A DNA stretch of 64,000 bases. Source: an uncultured Bacteroidota bacterium (GTDB lineage: Bacteria; Bacteroidota; Bacteroidia; Bacteroidales; P3). The notes below the pieces were generated by a model that was not told the origin of the DNA, did not search any database, and saw nothing but the letters and a program-made list of their open reading frames with translations. This document shows positions 1 through 6,900 of the stretch, piece after piece. Position 1 is the stretch's first letter. Every line of letters starts with the position of its first letter. The stretch is taken from assembly GCA_902776365.1 (NCBI GenBank), contig CACYPU010000012.1:1-64000 (forward strand), written 5' to 3'. Both the position numbers and the translations under genes were made by a program.

Positions 1-821
1 AGGAGCACCGAGGTGTCGGTGGTTTCCACGACGAAGGTGCTGTCAGGCCCCTCGACGGTCACGCGGTAGCTGTCGCCCGCGCCGCCGTTCCAGGCGAGGA
101 CGGCCCAGGTGTCGCCCCGGTCGGTGAGGTGCAGCCCCGTGGGCTTGTGGCACCGCGTCCTGTTGGGCTCCAGTATCGGGAATTCATGGCCCCAACAGTG
201 GAAGCCTTGAAGAGTTGGATCACCTGTCGTTGGGGGATATGGGGGAAAAACAGGAAAAATCATGTCGTCTGCTTGATATGCGTATCTTTGCTGCCATATA
301 GAATCACGATCAGTGCTTACGTACAATAATCCGTATGGAAGGGAGATAATCTCTTGATAGCGGATAACGACATAGAAGGTGTCCGGTACAGACCAAGGAC
401 GGTGGAAATAGACCTCGTTGCATTTCTCTTCAAAATCAAACAAATGGGCGGAATCAACATGTAACTTTGCGCGGAATCTGAGCTGCCGATATACAACAGA
501 GGAGTCGAGATAAACGGTGTCGTAGTAATGATATTGCGAGTCCTGATCCCTCCAAGCCAGCGAAACCTTAATTGTCGAGTCCAAAGGCAATTCACCCCTA
601 AGGGATATTCCGTAAACCAAGGTTCCCGGAGTGGCTAGATTTTGCCAAATCATACTGCCGAATGAACCATGATTACCTATAAGCACCGAATCTTGAAGAA
701 ATAAAGGATTCGAATGCGGCCAGAACATATAGCATGTATCGCTGCTCTCCGTGATGGTGTCCTGGGCGGAAGCGGGGGCAAGCATGAATGCGCTTATGAA
801 CAGTAAAAAAAACTTTTTCAT
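1..821 (-). CDS. Secreted protein with C-terminal FnIII-like domain (3' end outside window)
   Basis: Reads leftward from an ATG at 821 and runs off the window edge after 273 residues. The first 20 residues (MKKFFLLFISAFMLAPASAQ) form a clear Sec signal peptide ending in a signal-peptidase I site. The middle is not recognised. From about residue 226 (PTGLHLTDRGDTWAVLAWNG) the sequence has the PTGL..., W..., Y.V.V pattern of a fibronectin type III domain, common in large surface or T9SS proteins of Bacteroidales. The FnIII part is GC-rich while the part before it is AT-richer. A promoter lies about 20 bases upstream. Function unknown; a surface or adhesin-like role is inference. Confidence 0.75.
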   Translation of the reverse strand, partial: MKKFFLLFISAFMLAPASAQDTITESSDTCYMFWPHSNPLFLQDSVLIGNHGSFGSMIWQNLATPGTLVYGISLRGELPLDSTIKVSLAWRDQDSQYHYYDTVYLDSSVVYRQLRFRAKLHVDSAHLFDFEEKCNEVYFHRPWSVPDTFYVVIRYQEIISLPYGLLYVSTDRDSIWQQRYAYQADDMIFPVFPPYPPTTGDPTLQGFHCWGHEFPILEPNRTRCHKPTGLHLTDRGDTWAVLAWNGGAGDSYRVTVEGPDSTFVVETTDTSVL

Positions 822-840
822 AATATTATTTTTGATGTTG

Positions 841-848
841 CAAAGATA
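841..848 (-). promoter_or_regulatory. Bacteroidetes-type -7 promoter element
   Basis: On the minus strand the bases read TATCTTTG followed by CA, a match to the TAnnTTTG -7 element of Bacteroidetes sigma-70. It lies 20 bases before the ATG of the secreted FnIII-like protein. A second match (TACTTTTG) sits at 912-919. Confidence 0.6.
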
Positions 849-1252
849 CGATTTATATTTGAATTGCTGAAAAAAATTTGGCCTTACACATAATATACGC
901 ATCTGGGGGGGCAAAAGTATATTTAGGGTTGTTATTTTTAAGAAATTTTAACATTTATTTTGTTTAGTGCAAGGATGCAATAACTGTTTTCGTTGGAAAA
1001 TCTTTATATATATAATAGGGGTATTTTGGGTAAAACATTTCATAGGGCGGTGCATTTTTAAGAATTTTTATGATTTCGGCGGTGGAATGGTTTTTTGTGG
1101 GCATATATATACACATATATATAGCCACTTTTGGGGCCAAAAAGGACATTTGGGCTGTTTTTTTAACATTTCGGGTGTTTTTAGGTTCAACCAAAACTAA
1201 AAAAGCAAAAAAAATTTTTTCTTGTGATTGTGGTTATGTCGGAAAAAAATCG
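849..1252. other. AT-rich divergent intergenic region, no gene seen
   Basis: About 400 bases separate the divergent secreted protein and the DRTGG gene. It is A/T rich with runs such as TATATATACACATATATATA near 1102-1121. Short open frames here have no recognisable protein and no codon-use signal. Apart from promoter-like elements at both ends nothing is supported. Confidence 0.5.
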
Positions 1253-1260
1253 TACATTTG
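1253..1260 (+). promoter_or_regulatory. Bacteroidetes-type -7 promoter element
   Basis: TACATTTG followed by CA matches TAnnTTTG. A TTG at 1228-1230 could serve as the -33 element with about 22 bases of spacing. It would start the DRTGG-PHP-DUF4476 transcript. Confidence 0.55.
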
Positions 1261-1292
1261 CAATCTGTTTGAACAATAAAAATATTGATGAT

Positions 1293-1628
1293 ATGAAAGT
1301 AAAAGAACTAGTTGAGAAATTGAATCTCAAGGTGTTGTGTGGTGAGAGCGGATTGGACCGCGACATTGACGGCTGCTATGTGAGCGACCTGCTGAGCGAT
1401 GTGATGGGCAATGCGGAGATGGGCAATGTGTGGGTGACGCTGCAGACGCATAAGAATGTGATGGCCATCGCCTCGCTGAAGGAATTGGCGTGTGTGATTC
1501 TCGTCAAGGGCCTGACGGCCAGCGAGGACACCGTGGAGCAGAGCAATGAGGAGGGTATCCCGTTCCTGAGCACGGAGATGCAGACCTACGAGACCGTCGG
1601 CAAAATCTACCAACTATTGAATGCGTAA
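1293..1628 (+). CDS. DRTGG domain protein
   Basis: A 111-residue soluble protein that is essentially one DRTGG domain, the small domain also found in HPr kinase and phosphotransacetylase proteins. Typical features are the GLDRDIDGCYVSDLLSDVM stretch near the N-terminus and the VWVTLQTHKNVMAIASLKEL core. The ATG at 1293 gives the usual domain start; an upstream in-frame start at 1224 would lie before the promoter. Stand-alone DRTGG proteins are often encoded with PHP phosphoesterases and NADH-linked [FeFe]-hydrogenase genes, and a PHP gene follows directly here. The exact role is not known; a ligand-sensing or regulatory role is usually assumed. Confidence 0.8.
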   Translation: MKVKELVEKLNLKVLCGESGLDRDIDGCYVSDLLSDVMGNAEMGNVWVTLQTHKNVMAIASLKELACVILVKGLTASEDTVEQSNEEGIPFLSTEMQTYETVGKIYQLLNA

Positions 1629-1706
1629 ATGCGTAAATGCGTGAATGCGTAAGTGGCTGACGCAATCAATACTAACACATTAGCGCATTAACACATTAAC
1701 ACATTA
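1621..1706. repeat. Palindromic octamer-repeat element with core AGTGGCTGACGCA
   Basis: Left arm: four copies of ATGCGTAA-like octamers (1621-1652). Core: AGTGGCTGACGCA (1652-1664). Right arm: octamers of ACACATTA/GCGCATTA (1675-1706). The arms are imperfect reverse complements and could form a long hairpin. The left arm overlaps the end of the DRTGG gene, and the right arm ends four bases before the PHP start codon. Confidence 0.85.
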
Positions 1707-1709
1707 TCT

Positions 1710-2468
1710 ATGTTGACGGGGTTCAAAGCGGACTTGCATATCCACACGGTGCTGTCGCCGTGCGGCGACCTGGAGATGTCGCCGACGGCCATCGTGGACC
1801 GTGCCTTGGAGCGTGGGCTCGACATGATTGCCATCAGCGACCACAACACCACGCGCCAGGTGAAGGTAACGCAGAAGGTGGGCCGCAAGAAGGGGCTCTT
1901 CGTGCTGGGCGGCGTGGAGGTGACCTCGCAGGAAGAGGCACACTGCCTATGCTTCTTCGAGACCGACGGGCAGCTCGACGAGATGCAGGCGTTCCTCGAC
2001 GAGCACCTGCCTAAGATTCCCAACGACGAGGATCGCTTCGGCTACCAGCTCATCGTCGACGAGAACGAGGAGATTGTGGGCGAGGAGGAGTACCACCTGC
2101 TCAACGCCATTGACGTGGACATCGACGGCATCTACGACGAGGTGCACCGCATCGGCGGTCTCTTTGTGCCGGCGCACGTCAACAAGGGCACCACGAGCCT
2201 GATGAGCCAGCTGGGTTTCATCCCGCCGGACCTGAAGGCCGACGGGCTGGAGATTAACAAGTTCACCACTAGGGACGAGTTTGTGAAGAAGTTCGCCTAC
2301 CTGAAGAAGTTCGGCTTCATCACCGACAGCGACGCCCATTTCATCAACAACGTGGGCGACGTGTACAATGTCATCTACATGGAGCACCGCTCGTTCAAGG
2401 AGTTCGCCATGGCGCTGAAGGGAGAAGAGGGAAGGTGGATAGACACAATGGCGTTTAGAGAAAAATGA
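1710..2468 (+). CDS. PHP domain metal-dependent phosphoesterase
   Basis: A 252-residue PHP-family protein (polymerase and histidinol phosphatase fold). The metal-binding motifs are DLHIHT at residues 8-13, SDHNT at 43-47 and TDSDAH near 205. Family members hydrolyse phosphoesters, and related small PHP proteins act on nucleoside 3',5'-bisphosphates or oligoribonucleotides; the substrate here is unknown. It sits directly after the DRTGG gene, a pairing seen beside [FeFe]-hydrogenase operons in anaerobes. In this genome the hydrogenase operon is about 51 kb away. Its stop overlaps the next gene's first ATG by four bases (ATGA), indicating translational coupling. Confidence 0.88.
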   Translation: MLTGFKADLHIHTVLSPCGDLEMSPTAIVDRALERGLDMIAISDHNTTRQVKVTQKVGRKKGLFVLGGVEVTSQEEAHCLCFFETDGQLDEMQAFLDEHLPKIPNDEDRFGYQLIVDENEEIVGEEEYHLLNAIDVDIDGIYDEVHRIGGLFVPAHVNKGTTSLMSQLGFIPPDLKADGLEINKFTTRDEFVKKFAYLKKFGFITDSDAHFINNVGDVYNVIYMEHRSFKEFAMALKGEEGRWIDTMAFREK

Positions 2469-3283
2469 AAATTGAAGAATATATTAAAATGAAAGTGGTT
2501 GGTTTGCAGTGGCCAGTGGATTGTGGTTTGCGCAGGTTTGTTTGCGTCAGCCTGGTTTTCATTTTTCATTTTTCATTTATCATTTCCGCATCGGCGCAGG
2601 CGGGGCTGCCGGTGCAGCGGCACACGGTGAATTTCGAGTCGCGGAACGGCGAGTCGTTCACGGTGTTTATGGACGGCAATGCGGTGAACCGCATGCCGCA
2701 GGGATACGTGATGGTGAACGACGTGAGCAGCCAGACGCACGAGGTGATTGTGGCGCTGAAATATCCGGAGCAGAAGGCCGCGGTGCTGCAATTGCTGCCC
2801 GGCGAGCCCGTGGTGACGGTGTATGTGGACTATGACTCCCGTCTGGACCGGTTGTCGCTGTATACGCCGTCGTACAATCTGGCACAGACTGTTCGGGGAG
2901 TTCAAGGAGTTCAAGGTGTGCGGGGAGCGCAGGGAGTACAGGGGAGTGCTGGGGCAAATGAAGAGCTGACGGTGACGGACACTCTCCGAGGCGTCCGTCC
3001 AGCGACGGAGGAGGACCTGGCGGCGATGATGCTGAGGATGAAGAACCAGACTTTCGACAGCGACCGGCTGGCGTTGGGGAAAGTCATCGTGGCTTCGTCG
3101 CGTCTGACGGCGGAGCAGATAGGGAGGTTGGCGTCGATGCTCGACTATTCCGCCTCGCAGGTGGAGCTGTTGAAGTATGCTTACAGCTATTGTGCCGACC
3201 CGCAGAACTACTACAAGGCCATCGACATCCTCACCTTCAACAGCGACAAGAGGAAGGTGATGGATTATATTGCTACGCAATAA
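2465..3283 (+). CDS. Secreted DUF4476 protein with collagen-like tract
   Basis: A 272-residue exported protein. Residues 25-45 form a signal peptide (VSLVFIFHFSFIISASAQ) whose hydrophobic core is encoded by a TCATTTT-type repeat. Residues around 145-160 are a short Gly-X-X collagen-like run (GVQGVQGVRGAQGVQG). From about residue 170 to the end is a DUF4476 domain (EEDLAAMMLRMKNQTFDSDR... and SYCADPQNYYKAIDILTF), a helical domain found in Bacteroidetes exported proteins of unknown function. The start is uncertain: the ATG at 2465 overlaps the PHP stop, but an ATG at 2489 would also leave a good signal peptide. Role unknown; likely periplasmic or surface. Confidence 0.8.
   Translation: MKIEEYIKMKVVGLQWPVDCGLRRFVCVSLVFIFHFSFIISASAQAGLPVQRHTVNFESRNGESFTVFMDGNAVNRMPQGYVMVNDVSSQTHEVIVALKYPEQKAAVLQLLPGEPVVTVYVDYDSRLDRLSLYTPSYNLAQTVRGVQGVQGVRGAQGVQGSAGANEELTVTDTLRGVRPATEEDLAAMMLRMKNQTFDSDRLALGKVIVASSRLTAEQIGRLASMLDYSASQVELLKYAYSYCADPQNYYKAIDILTFNSDKRKVMDYIATQ
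2556..2585 (+). repeat. TCATTTT heptamer array in signal peptide
   Basis: Four copies of a TCATTTT-like 7-mer encode VFIFHFSFII, the hydrophobic core of the DUF4476 protein signal peptide. The bases just before (TGCGTCAGCC, 2543-2552) are the reverse complement of the core GGCTGACGCA found at 1655-1664. Confidence 0.75.
2897..2944 (+). repeat. 9-base array encoding Gly-X-X triplets
   Basis: About five copies of a GGAGTTCAA-like 9-mer encode GVQ/GVR/GAQ triplets inside the DUF4476 protein. The unit length of nine keeps frame. Confidence 0.7.
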
Positions 3284-3284
3284 T

Positions 3285-3363
3285 GGTTAACGGTTAACGG
3301 TTAATGTTTAACGGATTGACCGCGTCAGCCCGTTAACCTTTAATCATTAACCTTTAACCGTTA
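3285..3363. terminator. Palindromic GGTTAAC heptamer element between convergent genes
   Basis: Left arm 3285-3314 repeats GGTTAAC; right arm 3330-3363 repeats its complement (CGTTAAC, CTTTAAC). The centre holds CGCGTCAGCC (3321-3330), again the reverse complement of the shared core. The hairpin lies between the DUF4476 gene and convergent btuG, so it may stop transcription both ways, but it lacks a classical U tract. Confidence 0.6.
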
Positions 3364-4425
3364 CAAGAAAACTGCTTTCTTAGGTAACATGCCGGCTTCG
3401 AGCATGAAGCGGAGGTCGCCGGAGTGGGTGAAGCAGAAGACGGTGCCGTTGGCGGTGTAGTTGCCATCGGAGAAGAGGTAGATGTCGCCATTGGCGGGAT
3501 TGAGGGTGATGCCGTAGGGTTTGCCGGAGATGCTGAGGGAGAAGGGGAGGTCGGCCACGGTGCCGTTGGCGCTGACAGTCTTGTAGTCGACGGTCGGGTT
3601 CCCATACGTGGAGACATAGCCATAGGCGACGCCATTGTAGACGCTCATGCGGTTCAGCGCCAAGCCAGTCTGGGTGACGGCGAGGGTGTTGACGTCGACG
3701 ATGGCGGTGCCGGCGGGCAGGGAGGCATAGTCGCCCCAGTAGTTGACGATGATTTTGTCGTCGGCAAGGGGCAAGACATCCTGCGGGTTGCAGCCCACGG
3801 TGACGGTGGTGGGAGAGGCGAAGGTGGCGAGGTCGATGACATAGAGCTTGTCGTCGAAGGAGTATGTCCCGGCGGCGTCGCTGATGTTCGAGCTGGCTAC
3901 GAAGGCTTTGCCGGCGGCGACGGCGATGCCCTCGGGCTGGAAAGTGCCGAGGGGGCAGGTGGCCTCGATGGCGAGGGTTGCGGTGTCGACACGGATGACG
4001 GAGCAGGGACTGTAGCAGGTGATGTAGAGCTTGCCGTCGGTGGCAGCGATATAGCGCGGACGACGGTTGCCGAGGTCGACGCGGGTGGCGGCGCCGCTGT
4101 GGACGTCGATGACTTCGAGGCTGTTGGAGAAGGTGACGGTGGCGTAGATTTTGGAACCATAGACAAGGATGTCCTGTGCCACGTCGCCGAGGCCGCGGTT
4201 GTTCTTGCTGCTGAACCAGTCGGCGTCCACCACAGTGCCTTCCTCGACGTCGATGGCGGTGAGGACAGCGTTGTTGGCGCCCCAGGAGCCTTCGTTGAGC
4301 ACCAAAGCGCTCACCGTTCCTTCGGGATTGGAAGGGGCGCTGCTCTCAGGGTCTTTCTCGCAAGAGGCGAACAGCAGGACTGCTGCCAAAGTGAAAGGTA
4401 AAAGGTGAAAGGTGAAAGGTTTCAT
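3361..4425 (-). CDS. btuG: BtuG-like B12-binding surface lipoprotein (beta-propeller)
   Basis: A 354-residue lipoprotein. The signal peptide ends in the lipobox LFASC with Cys22 as the lipidated residue. The rest is a YncE/YVTN-like beta-propeller: repeated blades such as SKIYATVTFSNSLEVIDVHSG, DGKLYITCYSPCSVIRVDT and GKAFVASSNISDAAG. Bacteroides BtuG proteins are surface beta-propeller lipoproteins that bind cobalamin very tightly and cap the BtuB channel. Here it follows btuB in the same direction, behind a cobalamin riboswitch, which makes BtuG function the best reading. The propeller family is broad, so the name rests partly on context. Residues 2-12 of the signal peptide are encoded by a GTGAAAG repeat. 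Confidence 0.8.
   Translation of the reverse strand: MKPFTFHLLPFTLAAVLLFASCEKDPESSAPSNPEGTVSALVLNEGSWGANNAVLTAIDVEEGTVVDADWFSSKNNRGLGDVAQDILVYGSKIYATVTFSNSLEVIDVHSGAATRVDLGNRRPRYIAATDGKLYITCYSPCSVIRVDTATLAIEATCPLGTFQPEGIAVAAGKAFVASSNISDAAGTYSFDDKLYVIDLATFASPTTVTVGCNPQDVLPLADDKIIVNYWGDYASLPAGTAIVDVNTLAVTQTGLALNRMSVYNGVAYGYVSTYGNPTVDYKTVSANGTVADLPFSLSISGKPYGITLNPANGDIYLFSDGNYTANGTVFCFTHSGDLRFMLEAGMLPKKAVFL
4391..4420 (-). repeat. GTGAAAG heptamer array in btuG signal peptide
   Basis: Four copies of GTGAAAG/GTAAAAG. On the coding strand they give most of residues 2-12 of BtuG (TFHLLPFT). Confidence 0.75.
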
Positions 4426-4430
4426 GATAT

Positions 4431-4472
4431 TAAACTATTAATTGTTAACTATTAACTATTATCTATTTAACT
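4431..4472. repeat. ATTAACT heptamer array between btuB and btuG
   Basis: Five or six copies of ATTAACT-like units fill the btuB-btuG spacer. No hairpin partner is evident. Confidence 0.75.
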
Positions 4473-6585
4473 AGAATTCGTATACTAGTGCGAGTCGCCA
4501 GTTGCGGCCCATCATGGGGTAGGAGCGTACGACCTCGTATTGGACGTCGAAGAGGTTGAGGAGCGAGGCGCGGAGGGTGAGGGTGCCGAGGCGGAGGTCG
4601 AAGGTGCGGTCGGCGCTGAGGCCGATGTCGCAGTAGGCGGGGAGGCGGGTGGCGTCGCTGTTCTGTGCACCGCTGTAGCGCTCGCCGACGACCATGGCGG
4701 TGGCGCCGAGGTTGACCCAGGGGTTCTCCCAGCGGAGACTGGCACCGCCGGAATGGCGTGGGGTGTATATAATCTGGTGGCCATAGACCTTGTTGCCGGG
4801 CTGGCTGTGGTCGACGGCATGCTGGTAGGAATAGTTGAGGTGAATGTCGAATGTCGAATGTTGAATGTCGAATGAGAAGTCGGCGGTGGCATCGATGCCG
4901 AGGATGTCGACGATGCCGAGGTTTTCCATGGACCAATAGTACATGTTGTGTCCTGGGCGGGCGACAATTTTGTCGGTGACTCGGTTGTAGTAGGCGTCGA
5001 GGGTGGCTGAATGGTGAATGGTGAATGATGAATGGTGAATGTCTTGGGCGTGGGTGATGCCGAGGTTGAGCTGATGGGCGCATTCGGGGCGTAGGTTGCG
5101 TGGCAGGGACTGGAAGAAGTAGAGCTCGCCGAAGCTGGGGGTGCGGAAGGTCTCTTTGTAGAAGAGGCGCAGTGTGGTGCCTTCGCCGAGGGTGACCATG
5201 GCCGAGAGGAAGGGGGAGAGGCGCTGGAAGTGGGGCGTGGTGTCGAGGTCGGCGACGCGGTCGAGGATGTTGTTGTAGACAAGATTCAATTGAAAATTGA
5301 AAATTGAGAATTGAAAATTAGTGGCGGCAGCCATGATGAGTTTCTGGCGAGTGACGTCGTTGCGCTGGGCGAGGTTGCTCTCCAGGTGGCTAAGGTCGCC
5401 GTCGGCGGCGAAGTCGAAGGAGAGTTGGTAGCCGGTGGTGGGTAGTTGATAGTGGGTGGCGGCGCTGAGGTAGCCTTCGCGCTGGCGGTACTCGTTGAAG
5501 AGGTAGCCGGTGACGGAGGACGAGGAGGAGTCTTCGTAGAAGTCGTAGGTGGTCTGCAGCTTGCCGAGCACCTGCGCCTTCCACCGGTTTCTTTCCACTT
5601 TCCACTTGGCTTGAACGAAGCCTGCCTCCTCGCGGGTGTTTTCGTTGGAGGGCGCCTGGCTGTAGAAGTGGACGGGTCCCGGCAGCTGGTGTTCGCCGCG
5701 CATGTAGTGGGTCTTGACCATGAGGGAGTTGCCGGAGTCTATGGTGTAGAACAGGTTGCCATCGGCAGAGAGCATCCAGACGGCGGAGTGGCGGCGGCGC
5801 TCGACGGAGGAGCTGTCATCGTGCGAGGCGGTGTAGTAGAGCGTGAAGGGGTAGTCGCCGTCGCTGCGGAGGTAGTTGATATAGAGGCTGCTGCGTAGCT
5901 TGTGGTTCCACTGCTGCTCCCAGAGGAGGGTGGGAGAGAGGAGTCCGAAGGAGCCACCTTCGATGCCGGCCTTGAGTTTGATGTGTTCGCCGGGCCAGAA
6001 GGAGGGTATGGAGGTCTCGAGGTTGAGGGTGCTGCCGGCGGCGTAGGCACGGGCGGAGAGCAGGGATGACTGTTCCTGGCCATGGCTGAGGCTCACATAG
6101 GCGGCGTTGCCGAGGGTGTAGCGGCCGAGGTCGACCTGGCCGTTCTGTGAGTCGTCGACGGGGATGCCGTCGATGGTGATGGTGGAGAACTGGCTGCCGA
6201 GGCCGCGGGCGGAGACGGTCTTGATGCCGCCCACGCCGCCGTAGTCCTTGAGGGTGACGCCGGCCATCTGCTTGATGGCGTCGCTGAGCTGGAGGACGCC
6301 GGCATGTTCGAGTTGTTCGGCGTCGAGGACCTGGGTGGGCGCAACGGTACGCATCTCGGAGGGGGTGCGCTGGACGCTGATTTCTATTTCCTCTAGGCGC
6401 TCTTTGCGCAGCGTGTCGGGAACTTGTGCGTTAAGGGCAAGGGGAGAGAGAAGAAAAGAGCAGAGGAGGAGCAGAGGTAGAGGGCGAAAAAAGGCCCCCG
6501 AGGTGAGAAGGGTTCTGAGCAGAATGCCGCCGTCCTTGTAACGGTGGGCAATAAACGATACTATGTTTTCAACAACAATGCTCAT
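4471..6585 (-). CDS. btuB: TonB-dependent vitamin B12 receptor BtuB
   Basis: A 22-stranded outer-membrane receptor type protein of about 704 residues. A signal peptide (RPLPLLLLCSFLLSPLALNA) is followed by a plug domain with the EEIEISV start and typical GVTLKDYGGVGGIKTVSARGLGSQ motif, then a long barrel ending LALVYEF with the usual terminal Phe. The ATG at 6585 is the first ATG; a TTG lies two codons upstream. A cobalamin riboswitch sits directly upstream and btuG follows, so B12 uptake energised by TonB is well supported. Three heptamer arrays (residues about 422-433, 515-526, 571-581) are carried in frame in barrel loops. Confidence 0.92.
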   Translation of the reverse strand: MSIVVENIVSFIAHRYKDGGILLRTLLTSGAFFRPLPLLLLCSFLLSPLALNAQVPDTLRKERLEEIEISVQRTPSEMRTVAPTQVLDAEQLEHAGVLQLSDAIKQMAGVTLKDYGGVGGIKTVSARGLGSQFSTITIDGIPVDDSQNGQVDLGRYTLGNAAYVSLSHGQEQSSLLSARAYAAGSTLNLETSIPSFWPGEHIKLKAGIEGGSFGLLSPTLLWEQQWNHKLRSSLYINYLRSDGDYPFTLYYTASHDDSSSVERRRHSAVWMLSADGNLFYTIDSGNSLMVKTHYMRGEHQLPGPVHFYSQAPSNENTREEAGFVQAKWKVERNRWKAQVLGKLQTTYDFYEDSSSSSVTGYLFNEYRQREGYLSAATHYQLPTTGYQLSFDFAADGDLSHLESNLAQRNDVTRQKLIMAAATNFQFSIFNFQLNLVYNNILDRVADLDTTPHFQRLSPFLSAMVTLGEGTTLRLFYKETFRTPSFGELYFFQSLPRNLRPECAHQLNLGITHAQDIHHSSFTIHHSATLDAYYNRVTDKIVARPGHNMYYWSMENLGIVDILGIDATADFSFDIQHSTFDIHLNYSYQHAVDHSQPGNKVYGHQIIYTPRHSGGASLRWENPWVNLGATAMVVGERYSGAQNSDATRLPAYCDIGLSADRTFDLRLGTLTLRASLLNLFDVQYEVVRSYPMMGRNWRLALVYEF
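4842..4875 (-). repeat. AATGTCG heptamer array inside btuB
   Basis: Four to five AATGTCG-like units encode FDIQHSTFDI in the BtuB barrel region. Confidence 0.8.
5009..5043 (-). repeat. GAATGGT heptamer array inside btuB
   Basis: Five GAATGGT/GAATGAT units encode DIHHSSFTIHHSA. GTGGCTGA at 5003-5010, directly next to the array, matches part of the shared core. Confidence 0.8.
5287..5320 (-). repeat. AATTGAA heptamer array inside btuB
   Basis: Five AATTGAA/AATTGAG units encode FQFSIFNFQL. The same unit and peptide recur in rimO and in the metal permease. Confidence 0.85.
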
Positions 6586-6624
6586 AATCAAAACGTCCTA
6601 TCCTCGAGGGCTGTTAATGATTGA

Positions 6625-6828
6625 TTGTGGTTTGGCAGGTCTTCTGACTTGTTCCTACGCCCAATAGGACTCTTTGCCCCTTCTCGCAGCCTTCCCATGG
6701 CGTGTTCAGACCACAGTGGCACACTATAGGCGAGTGGGTGTATCTCTCTGGAACTCACAGCAGCGGGACTGTTCAGGATTCTCACCTGATTCCCTCTTGG
6801 CCCCCTGGCGGGGGAACCGAAACCGGCT
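6625..6828 (-). ncRNA. Cobalamin riboswitch
   Basis: On the minus strand the leader contains the family hallmarks in order: GCCGGTTTCGGTTCCCCC (6811-6827), then the conserved GGGAATCAGGTGAGAATCC segment, the CAGTCCCGCTGCTGTGAG core (6755-6796 region) and the B12 box AGTCAGAAGACCTGCC (6634-6649). It ends about 40 bases before the btuB start, so cobalamin binding should repress the uptake operon, probably by closing the translation start region. No strong intrinsic terminator is visible between it and btuB. Confidence 0.95.
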
Positions 6829-6829
6829 G

Positions 6830-6837
6830 CAAAAGTA
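6830..6837 (-). promoter_or_regulatory. Promoter of riboswitch-btuB-btuG transcript
   Basis: Minus strand TACTTTTG followed by CA matches the Bacteroidetes -7 element. It lies just before the first conserved riboswitch bases, so the transcript would begin almost exactly at the aptamer. Confidence 0.7.
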
Positions 6838-6900
6838 CAAATAAAAAATGAATTATTTGTTACCTTTATGTTTTTTTAGGAAAAAAGTTTTCGGCGCTGG

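Noticed and set aside
967-1279. Small open frames in the AT-rich gap before the DRTGG gene
   Set aside because: No family, no suitable start context; the AT-rich sequence gives chance frames.
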